Shown piece after piece: positions 1 to 6,080 of a stretch of DNA of 7,628 nucleotides (the first letter of the stretch is position 1; each line of letters begins with the position of its first letter). The notes under the pieces are model-generated. The model made no database searches. It was given only the letters and a program-made list of their open reading frames with translations, and was not told where the DNA came from. Position numbers and translations under genes: made by a program. The stretch covers positions 1 to 7,628 of the forward strand of contig JAUXSJ010000028.1 of NCBI GenBank assembly GCA_030679615.1. The letters are read 5' to 3'. The stretch comes from Parachlamydiaceae bacterium (GTDB taxonomy: Bacteria; Chlamydiota; Chlamydiia; Chlamydiales; Parachlamydiaceae).

Positions 1-162
1 ATTAAGATTTTTCATGGAAGGTTTAACAATAAATATGTTTATTGTTGCAATTAATATTCCTGCAAGAATATATTTGATTTGGTTTGTTGGATTAAAAATC
101 ATAGAAATTGATAGAAATAAAAAAAGTAAATTTAAAACATATTTAAAATTTTTACTTATCAT
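1..162 (-). CDS. N-terminal part of a multi-span membrane protein (runs off left edge)
   Basis: ATG at 160-162 opens a frame that stays open to base 1, giving 54 residues. A short basic N-terminus (MISKNFKY) is followed by a hydrophobic helix (about 8-23), a seven-residue polar turn (NPTNQIK) and a second hydrophobic helix (about 31-46), then KPSMKN. This is the topology of an integral membrane protein with the N-terminus inside. The ATG overlaps the stop of the 274-residue gene by 11 bases, the same overlap as between maturases 2 and 3, which supports a real coupled gene. No ribosome site is visible. It could be an exporter or immunity protein for the peptide, but two helices are too little to name a family. 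The opposite-strand frame at 14-220 is its shadow. Confidence 0.7.
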   Translation of the reverse strand, partial: MISKNFKYVLNLLFLFLSISMIFNPTNQIKYILAGILIATINIFIVKPSMKNLN

Positions 163-976
163 TTTTATAATACAAATCCATCAATATAAGGTTTTTATCT
201 TTTATAGACTCAAGGTCTGAATCTTGAAAAAAAATATTTAAATTTTTTTTTCCATTTATTATATGATTTATAATAGTCGGGTCGCACTTACCTTCAACCA
301 AAAAATTATTTTTCCCTTTATAGTCTAATAAAAAATTATCTTGTATGAAAGAGAATTTATTAATAAAATCTTGTACATTTATTCGCCAATTAATATTAAT
401 TAGGTTATGTTTAGAAATTTTTTTAAAAAATGTATAAGTCATATTTATGTCAAAATATAACTCTAAAATGATACCATCATAAGAAAAATTTGAAATTGTT
501 TTTAATACTTTGATTAATTCATCGTTAGTGTAAAAATAATCAAGAAAGCATATATAATTTAATGAATATAGTTTTAACCTTTTTTCAATTTCTGATATTA
601 TATTTCCCTCTATATTTGATATAGATAGCATTTCTTCAATCCATTTAAAGTTTAAAAACAATATTTGTTTTTCAATAAAAGGATATTGGTTAATTTTATT
701 AAAATATAGATCAATTCCATTCTTCTGAAATTCTTTTTTAAGATTTTTTTGATGCAGCACTTTTGTTAATAATAATATTTTTTGATAAAGAATTTTTTCT
801 GAATCGGCAGTGTTTATTTTATCAAATATTTGCGTTCCTCCTTTTACTTTTATTTCATATTCTGGTAAATAATTATTAAAAAATATTTTAAATACATGAA
901 ATATAATGGAAAATTTTGTTACATTATGGTCAATAAGAGAAAAAGGACTTAATTTTGGAATTTTAATGTCAAACAT
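152..976 (-). CDS. Hypothetical protein in a RiPP operon, unknown function
   Basis: I do not recognise this 274-residue protein. It is rich in Ile, Leu, Phe, Asn and Lys, has three cysteines (about 104-250 region: Cys143 and Cys231 are clear) without a spaced metal motif, and shows no signal peptide or convincing membrane helix. The pattern of alternating hydrophobic residues suggests a soluble alpha/beta protein; residues 165-200 (YDGIILELYFDINMTYTFFK…) look like strand, helix, strand. It follows the acetyltransferase by two bases with a good GAGG ribosome site and overlaps the next gene by 11 bases, so it belongs to the operon. An A9 and a T8 run near its 3' end are ordinary for DNA this AT-rich. 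A role in product handling or substrate recognition is possible but not shown. Confidence 0.7.
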   Translation of the reverse strand: MFDIKIPKLSPFSLIDHNVTKFSIIFHVFKIFFNNYLPEYEIKVKGGTQIFDKINTADSEKILYQKILLLTKVLHQKNLKKEFQKNGIDLYFNKINQYPFIEKQILFLNFKWIEEMLSISNIEGNIISEIEKRLKLYSLNYICFLDYFYTNDELIKVLKTISNFSYDGIILELYFDINMTYTFFKKISKHNLININWRINVQDFINKFSFIQDNFLLDYKGKNNFLVEGKCDPTIINHIINGKKNLNIFFQDSDLESIKDKNLILMDLYYKNDK

Positions 977-978
977 TT

Positions 979-2226
979 TTAACCTCGTAGTACTTCAATT
1001 GTTTCTTTTTTAATACATATTAATTTTGTATTACAAGGGATTTTTAATAATGTTTTAATAATATTAGAATTTGTTTGAACAGAACAAAAAAATGAACTTA
1101 ATATAGAATACTGATAATTTATATTTTCAATAAAACAATTAATAATTGTTTTATTGTTTATAGATAATAAAGATAGAATGGTTCCTTTATGAATTTGACT
1201 TTCAGATAAAATATCAATTTCAAAATTACAATTATAAAAAAATGTATCCACTAATAGTTTTCCTAAAGAAAATTTTATTAATTTTATTATAGTGAAATTT
1301 TCTAACTTGATACGAATTAAGCATATATTTTTATTAACCGTATAGTTAACAAAAAAATCGCTATTGTTTTTATCGTAATATTCAAAATAGTTTGTAACTA
1401 TATCTAAATATTGAATAAAAATAGGTTTCCCTTTATACAATACAGCAATTTTTCTAGTATTAGATGAAATGGATAATTCTAAATTTTTTTCTGAAATAAT
1501 TCTTTCGTAGCTATCTTTTTTATTTATGTATTTATAAAAATAAAAAATACCATTATTGAAATGATAAATTATTTCTTTTTCATTAAAAACTATATTACAT
1601 AATAAAATTTCTTCTTTTAAATTAATTATAATTTTAATATTATTTTTTGATTTTTTTATAGTGGTGAATGATAATAGTTTATTAAATTTCCACAAATGAT
1701 GTTTGGTTAAAAAATTTTTAAAAAATGAGCATCCATACAAAGGAAAAATAAAATGTGCGAGTTCATTGTTTTCTATATATGAAAATCTTAAAATTCGATT
1801 TAACCAAATTAAAAATGTTTTATTTTTTTCCCAAGTGTTTGTTTTTATAATTACAGAGTTTTTATTTTTGAGTTTGTTAATACATCTTTGAAGGCCTTCA
1901 AAGGCCATTTCTATTCCTATTCCTCTCCATTCAGGTAAGATATAGAAATAATGTGCTTCAATTATATTTTTATCGTAATATGTAAACTCTAAAGTACCAA
2001 TTATTTTACCTTGGGTTACACATAGTAATCTTAAAAAAAGTTTTTTTGATTTTTCCTGTAAAATATATTGATCAAATGAACAAAAAGTATTGAAGTCTTG
2101 TACTTCAATGGGGAATTCCTTCGTAGCTTTTTTCCAAAATTCAAAATAATCTTTCTGAAAGTCATTTGTATAAATGATATACTCATAAGAATTATTATTT
2201 TCAAGCATACCCATTGAACATACCAT
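979..2226 (-). CDS. GNAT-family acetyltransferase with a long unknown C-terminal half
   Basis: This is a 415-residue protein. Residues about 15-165 look like a GNAT N-acetyltransferase: a strand with GKIIGTLEFTYYD (73-85), then AHYFYILPEWRGIGIE (91-106), the acetyl-CoA pyrophosphate loop and following helix. The usual R/QxxGxG/A pattern is present except for Glu106 at the last position, so activity is not certain. Residues 170-415 are strand-rich, Asn/Lys/Ile-rich and unrecognised. GNAT proteins are typically 150-180 residues, so this is probably a fusion. The substrate could be a Lys or the N-terminus of the peptide, or the domain could give self-protection; both are inference. Met1, Met5 (2212-2214) and Met7 (2206-2208) are possible starts without a decisive ribosome site; all overlap the upstream gene, by 26, 14 and 8 bases. 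Base composition is far more AT-rich than in the radical SAM genes. Confidence 0.78.
   Translation of the reverse strand: MVCSMGMLENNNSYEYIIYTNDFQKDYFEFWKKATKEFPIEVQDFNTFCSFDQYILQEKSKKLFLRLLCVTQGKIIGTLEFTYYDKNIIEAHYFYILPEWRGIGIEMAFEGLQRCINKLKNKNSVIIKTNTWEKNKTFLIWLNRILRFSYIENNELAHFIFPLYGCSFFKNFLTKHHLWKFNKLLSFTTIKKSKNNIKIIINLKEEILLCNIVFNEKEIIYHFNNGIFYFYKYINKKDSYERIISEKNLELSISSNTRKIAVLYKGKPIFIQYLDIVTNYFEYYDKNNSDFFVNYTVNKNICLIRIKLENFTIIKLIKFSLGKLLVDTFFYNCNFEIDILSESQIHKGTILSLLSINNKTIINCFIENINYQYSILSSFFCSVQTNSNIIKTLLKIPCNTKLICIKKETIEVLRG
983..986 (-). promoter_or_regulatory. Ribosome binding site of the 274-residue gene
   Basis: GAGG on the minus strand lies six bases before the ATG at 974-976. 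It is embedded in the last codons of the acetyltransferase gene, whose TAA is only two bases from this ATG. This fixes the start of the 274-residue gene and points to coupled translation. Confidence 0.65.
1886..1903. repeat. 18-base perfect palindrome inside the acetyltransferase gene
   Basis: CTTTGAAGGCCTTCAAAG is its own reverse complement. It encodes part of the helix after the acetyl-CoA loop (Ala-Phe-Glu-Gly-Leu-Gln-Arg). AAGGCC is also repeated directly at 1891-1896 and 1901-1906. No T run follows on either side, so it is not a terminator. Confidence 0.6.
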
Positions 2227-3535
2227 TAATTTGATCGGCGTATTGTTGCAAAGTTTCTAAAGAAAGCCCCCCCCTTGGATGAAGCATATATGGATTAAAA
2301 AAGTACATTGTATCATCCATCTTGTTTTCTTTAATCATGTCCCAATACAATTTTGTTCCAGGTAAAATTTTAACAACTTTAGCTGAAACATAAGTTGGTT
2401 TTATTATTGATAATAAATCAATAGTTTCTTTTATTGTTTCATGATCTTCGGGGGGGTACCCTAGCAAAATAAAGGCTAACGTATTAATGTTTTTATTTTT
2501 TAGTTCATTAAAAGCATTAATAATAATTTCGCGGTTTGTTTTTTTATTCATTGCAGCTAGAATTTTTTTTGAGCCTGATTCAACACCAATCCTAAGTTCG
2601 TAACATCCAGAAGATTTTAATATATCTAATCGGCTTAGATTCAACATATCTGCACGTCCATAACAATTATAACGGATTTTTAAATGAGATGCTTTGAGTT
2701 GATCTGCAAATTCTTCAAGCCATTTAATATTAGTACCTGTAATTTCGTCATCTAAAGTAAAATGCTCGATTCCATAATCGCTTTTTAATTTTTCCATTAG
2801 TTTAACAACATATGCTGGAGAATGTGTTCGAACAAAACGAGAAGTCTTATAACAAAAATTACAAGAAAAAGGACATCCTCGTGCTGACGAAATCATAGCA
2901 AGTGTGTTTTTATATACATTAAGAGATCCATAATCAGGGTATGGTAACTCATCTAGATCCTGAATTAATTCTCTTTCAGGGGTTTTAATTAAATTAAGTT
3001 TTTCATCTTTATATACCAATCCTCTAATGCTAGTTATTGATTGTCTCCAATTTTTCTTGAAGAAAGGAAGTTTTTTAAAAAGTTCACTTATAGTATTTTC
3101 GATCTCTCCATAAACAATTAAATCTACATCATTAACAGCTAAAATGATTTGCTTTGAAAAATAACTTGGATCTCTGCCTGACAAAACAATAATGCAATTT
3201 GGAAGAGTTTTTTTAATCAAATAGCATGTATAAAATATTGATTGAAAATTATCAACAATTTGATAATTAGAAGAATCGAAAATAATTGCGTCAACTTTTT
3301 GGTCAGACAATTCATTGATAAAAACATTAACAGGATAATTTGAATAATCTTTATGAGTTAGCTTAATACTTGAAATTTTTTTTAGAACAGATATAACTCT
3401 AATCATATCACTTTGATGGTACGAAACTTGGTTTAATGGTTGAGAATCTAAAGAATTTATCATAAAGTTGTAGTTTTGATAAATTCTTGAACTTGTACTA
3501 TTAAAAGGAAAAGTTACAGCTTTTATATGCATCAT
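2201..3535 (-). CDS. B12-binding-domain-type radical SAM enzyme
   Basis: This 444-residue protein has the two-part build of class B (BchE-like) radical SAM enzymes. Residues 1 to about 160 form an alpha/beta domain resembling a cobalamin-binding fold (…DAIIFDSS…, IIVLSG…, DVDLIVYGEIENT). The radical SAM domain follows, with Cys221, 225 and 228 in ARGCPFSCNFCYK and the typical DELPYPDY linker before it. FTLDDE (259-264), RIGVESGS (315-322) and LLGYPPEDHETIKET (357-371) fit the family. The classic DxHxxG cobalamin signature is absent, which is common in this class, so B12 dependence is inferred from architecture only. Relatives methylate inert carbons or rearrange rings, including in RiPP pathways. 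It starts six bases after the 69-residue gene without a clear ribosome site and overlaps the next gene by up to 26 bases. It carries G8 and C7 tracts in the coding strand. Confidence 0.88.
   Translation of the reverse strand: MMHIKAVTFPFNSTSSRIYQNYNFMINSLDSQPLNQVSYHQSDMIRVISVLKKISSIKLTHKDYSNYPVNVFINELSDQKVDAIIFDSSNYQIVDNFQSIFYTCYLIKKTLPNCIIVLSGRDPSYFSKQIILAVNDVDLIVYGEIENTISELFKKLPFFKKNWRQSITSIRGLVYKDEKLNLIKTPERELIQDLDELPYPDYGSLNVYKNTLAMISSARGCPFSCNFCYKTSRFVRTHSPAYVVKLMEKLKSDYGIEHFTLDDEITGTNIKWLEEFADQLKASHLKIRYNCYGRADMLNLSRLDILKSSGCYELRIGVESGSKKILAAMNKKTNREIIINAFNELKNKNINTLAFILLGYPPEDHETIKETIDLLSIIKPTYVSAKVVKILPGTKLYWDMIKENKMDDTMYFFNPYMLHPRGGLSLETLQQYADQINGMFNGYA
2267..2274 (-). repeat. Eight-base G tract (coding strand) near the 3' end of the B12-type enzyme gene
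   Basis: The coding strand reads AGG GGG GGG CTT, giving Arg-Gly-Gly-Leu at residues 421-424. Losing one G brings in TAG within six codons, and gaining one brings in TAA within about 17 codons. Both stops fall before the natural stop that overlaps the acetyltransferase start, so slippage would also break translational coupling. The tract is in frame in this copy. Confidence 0.6.
2450..2456 (-). repeat. Seven-base C tract (coding strand) in the B12-type enzyme gene
   Basis: The coding strand reads TAC CCC CCC GAA, giving Tyr-Pro-Pro-Glu at about residues 360-363. Losing one C leads to TAA nine codons later (TAC CCC CCG AAG ATC ATG AAA CAA TAA), and gaining one leads to TGA even sooner. CCC for both prolines is surprising in such AT-rich DNA. 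The tract is intact and in frame here. Confidence 0.6.
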
Positions 3536-3541
3536 TTATAA

Positions 3542-3751
3542 CTATTTTAGTTGAATAAGTGTATTTTTAATTTTGTTTTGTAATTTATTAAAATTTTCAA
3601 CAAATTGAAGAAGTCTAAGATAATCAGCAAGAATAAGACCAAGTTCTCTTTTTTTATCGTAATCACCGTCTTTATCGATGTCTTCTAATGTTTTTTCCAA
3701 AAGATTTTCGGCAGAACTTTTTAATTTATTTCTATCGATTTTATAATTCAT
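3542..3751 (-). CDS. Small helical protein with an EF-hand-like loop, unknown function
   Basis: This 69-residue protein has no cysteine, signal peptide or membrane segment. It reads as helix (about 8-23), acidic loop DIDKDGDYD (24-32), then a long helix (36-68) rich in Leu, Asn and Lys. The loop has the Dx[D]xDG pattern of calcium-binding EF-hand loops, but the twelfth position is Arg35, not Glu (Glu36 is one place late), so metal binding is doubtful. It lies between maturase 3 (37 bases) and the B12-type enzyme (6 bases), inside the same operon. It does not look like the winged-helix leader-binding (PqqD/RRE) fold, being nearly all helical. It could be a partner of the downstream enzyme, a second substrate or an immunity factor. 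I cannot choose among these. Confidence 0.75.
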   Translation of the reverse strand: MNYKIDRNKLKSSAENLLEKTLEDIDKDGDYDKKRELGLILADYLRLLQFVENFNKLQNKIKNTLIQLK

Positions 3752-3760
3752 TTTTGTTTT

Positions 3761-3764
3761 TCCT
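3761..3764 (-). promoter_or_regulatory. Ribosome binding site of the 69-residue protein
   Basis: AGGA on the minus strand lies nine bases before the ATG at 3749-3751. It closely resembles the precursor's site (TAGGAAAA in both). The 69-residue gene therefore has its own initiation signal, whereas most of its neighbours appear to depend on coupling. Confidence 0.6.
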
Positions 3765-3788
3765 AGTTAATTTTTATAATTTTTTCTT

Positions 3789-4880
3789 TTATAAAGCTTT
3801 TTCTATTGCGCGATGGATAGTAAAATTAATATCACACATTACTTTTGGAGGTTCATAAGCATTTGTTTGATCAATAGCCAACATAGGGCAGTATGTTACA
3901 CAAGTTTTTTTGTAAACACAGCTGTTGCATTTAGATTTTATATTTTTCTTAATGTTTGTTAAATAAGCAATAAGAGGCTTATTAAATTCCTCAGAAAAAA
4001 CATTGCCTATCGCAAATTTGCGCACTTTTCCATCAGCAAAACGTGTGCATGGCAAAATAGTTCCGTCAAAATCTATAGCAACAACTTTGGTTAGTATTCC
4101 GCACCTTAGATCTTCACCATTATCTTCTTCATTAAGAGTAGGATTTATTAGTTCGTCTCTTAAATAATGAAATGGATAAATAGTTGCATTATGTTTATCC
4201 GAATATTCTAAAATAACAGATATAGAATCTGACAAATATAGAAGAGATTTTTCATCCCAAATGCTAAATTTATCCATTGCGAAGTTGTAAAGTATGTTTT
4301 TGAATCCTTGATCAATTAAAAATTTTGTTGCTTCAATTAAATCTTGTAATATTTCTGGCATTACAGTAAAAAGACATTTTCTACATCTTCCTGATTCTAT
4401 ACCTTTTAAAATTTGGTTTTTGTTTCTCCAAATATGATTAAAGGATCCTTGACCATTGCTAAAAACTCTAAATTTATCATGTGTTTTTTGATTTCCATCT
4501 AAACTAATTAGATAATAAATATTATTTTTCTCTAGCAAGTCATAGTTTTTAGATGTAAGAAAAGAGCCGTTGGTCGTAATTATTTTTGTTAATGGAATTG
4601 AATGTATTTTGCTAAAATGATCAGCCAACTGAGTAAACTGAATTAATCTATCCATATCTTGCATGACTTCTCCGCCAAAGAAATTGATAGAAATTTTATC
4701 AAACTTTTTATCAATTCTCTTAAAAAGAAATTCAAGGGCTTTGTTAGCAGTTTCGAGAGACATTTCAAAATTTTTTTTTCTAGTTTTTTCTTTTCCATGA
4801 TGACCTTCAAAACAATAAGTGCATCTTAAATTACAATCTCTTGTTAAATAGAGTTCTATATGAAAATTATTAGATTCCAT
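3789..4880 (-). CDS. Radical SAM/SPASM peptide maturase 3
   Basis: This is a 363-residue radical SAM/SPASM enzyme. The cluster cysteines are 16, 20 and 23 (RDCNLRCTYCF), and a SLDGNQKTHDKFR segment lies at 126-138. SPASM cysteines are 260, 278 (GTILPC), 318, 321, 327, 331 and 349. The SAM-contacting GGEP motif reads GGEV (69-72), and an extra CRKC pair sits at 166-169 between the barrel and SPASM domains; neither occurs in maturases 1 or 2. It shares the AxxKxxIWD-type segment (201-209) with maturase 1. The ATG overlaps the maturase 2 stop by 11 bases, with AGG (4889-4891) eight bases upstream as a weak ribosome site. It probably acts on the same precursor, at a different residue or step. An A9 run lies in the coding strand at 4771-4779. 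Confidence 0.92.
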   Translation of the reverse strand: MESNNFHIELYLTRDCNLRCTYCFEGHHGKEKTRKKNFEMSLETANKALEFLFKRIDKKFDKISINFFGGEVMQDMDRLIQFTQLADHFSKIHSIPLTKIITTNGSFLTSKNYDLLEKNNIYYLISLDGNQKTHDKFRVFSNGQGSFNHIWRNKNQILKGIESGRCRKCLFTVMPEILQDLIEATKFLIDQGFKNILYNFAMDKFSIWDEKSLLYLSDSISVILEYSDKHNATIYPFHYLRDELINPTLNEEDNGEDLRCGILTKVVAIDFDGTILPCTRFADGKVRKFAIGNVFSEEFNKPLIAYLTNIKKNIKSKCNSCVYKKTCVTYCPMLAIDQTNAYEPPKVMCDINFTIHRAIEKAL

Positions 4881-6015
4881 TTATTGTGCCTATGCTTATT
4901 AAAGAAGGATTTAAATAATTTTTTGAAGAATGAGAAGAATACTGATTCATAAATTCTAAAAAAGTTTCCCAAATAGATTTAGATACTAAACATAACTGAG
5001 GATCTGGAGTATTAAGATTTTTATTTTTTTCATAAAAAGCATAAACACATTGTACATCACAAAAATATTTAAAAGGACATTTGCTACAACCACCATCTCT
5101 ACGAGGTCTTGAGTCAAGAAAGTTCTTAATTTTTTCTTTATCAATTGTATTATGAATAATATTTCCAAAGTTAAAAGACATATAATCTTGATGATAGCGA
5201 AAACGATGACATGGGAATAAATCACCATTCATATCTACCGTAAATTGAAGTGAAGCTAAGTTACAAACGACCTCATTATCAAGTTCATCAAAAGATGAAG
5301 TTCTTTTTTGATGTTCAAAATAATTTGAGATAGGATACAATTTTATATCATCTTTATTTGCCCAATCATTTAAAATTAAATTAATTTGTTCTTTTAGAAT
5401 GTGTTCATCCCATTCGTCAAAACAACCTGTTACAGGTCTTAATCTAATTGACTTAAACCCTAGAGATTGCAAATACAAGTAGTTTTTATAAAGCTTATGT
5501 GCAGTATGAGAGGTATAAACCATATTTGCAGATACTTTTAGACCCTTATTTAAATATTTTTTTATATTTTCTATAAATTTTATTGAATTATGAGATCCTT
5601 TGTTTGATTTTGTTGTTCTATGTTCATTATGAGAGTCTTTTTCACCGTCAATACTTAATTGTAGAACAACTTTATTTTCTATAAAAAAATCTAATATTTC
5701 TTCATTAACTAAAGTACCATTTGTAATTGTCAAAAAAGAAATTTCAACACTAAAACGTTTAGCTAAATTTTTTGCAAATTCAACAGCAAATTTTAAACGT
5801 GGAAAAGCTATAAGAGGTTCTCCGCCAAAGAAAACAATATTTATTTTTTTTTCATCAACTTGTATACATTGTTGAAAAAACCAATATATTACGCGAGAAA
5901 GTGTTTGATTGTCTATATATCTTTTCTCTCCTTTTTCGCTTAAATAACAATATGAACAAGAAAGATTGCATTTATCTGTCAATATAATGGTTAGAGATTT
6001 CATAACATAGCCCAT
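4870..6015 (-). CDS. Radical SAM/SPASM peptide maturase 2
   Basis: This is a 381-residue radical SAM/SPASM enzyme. The cluster motif is at Cys16, 20 and 23 (DKCNLSCSYCY), followed by FFGGEP at 62-67 and a SIDGEKDSHNEHR segment at 121-133. The SPASM cysteines are complete: 251, 269 (GDLFPC), 310, 313, 319, 323 and 342, with the same spacing as maturase 1. It follows maturase 1 after 65 bases of AT-only-like spacer containing a 16-base palindrome. The start is uncertain: Met1 and Met5 both lack a clear ribosome site. Met5 (6001-6003) would begin MKSLTIILTDKC, a very typical start for this family. Its end overlaps the start of maturase 3 by 11 bases, so the two are probably translationally coupled. 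The last 20 residues (Ser/Asn-rich) extend beyond the SPASM core. Confidence 0.93.
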   Translation of the reverse strand: MGYVMKSLTIILTDKCNLSCSYCYLSEKGEKRYIDNQTLSRVIYWFFQQCIQVDEKKINIVFFGGEPLIAFPRLKFAVEFAKNLAKRFSVEISFLTITNGTLVNEEILDFFIENKVVLQLSIDGEKDSHNEHRTTKSNKGSHNSIKFIENIKKYLNKGLKVSANMVYTSHTAHKLYKNYLYLQSLGFKSIRLRPVTGCFDEWDEHILKEQINLILNDWANKDDIKLYPISNYFEHQKRTSSFDELDNEVVCNLASLQFTVDMNGDLFPCHRFRYHQDYMSFNFGNIIHNTIDKEKIKNFLDSRPRRDGGCSKCPFKYFCDVQCVYAFYEKNKNLNTPDPQLCLVSKSIWETFLEFMNQYSSHSSKNYLNPSLISIGTINGI

Positions 6016-6080
6016 AAATTTTTAAAAATTTTTATTTATTATCTTTACAGTATGTTACATAACGTATTTCTTTCTAAATT

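Noticed and set aside
14..220. Plus-strand frame of 68 residues, hydrophobic
   Set aside because: It is antisense to the end of the 274-residue gene and to the left-edge membrane-protein gene, which has an overlap-coupled start and better topology.
227..251. A8 and T9 runs (plus strand) near the end of the 274-residue gene as slippage sites
   Set aside because: A and T runs of this size are expected in such AT-rich DNA and recur elsewhere in the window.
1703..1891. Plus-strand frame of 62 residues
   Set aside because: It lies wholly opposite the GNAT domain, with no ribosome site and no family resemblance.
4986..5228. Minus-strand frame of 80 residues inside maturase 2
   Set aside because: It overlaps the SPASM cysteines of maturase 2 in another frame; the hydrophobic look comes from AT-rich shifted codons.
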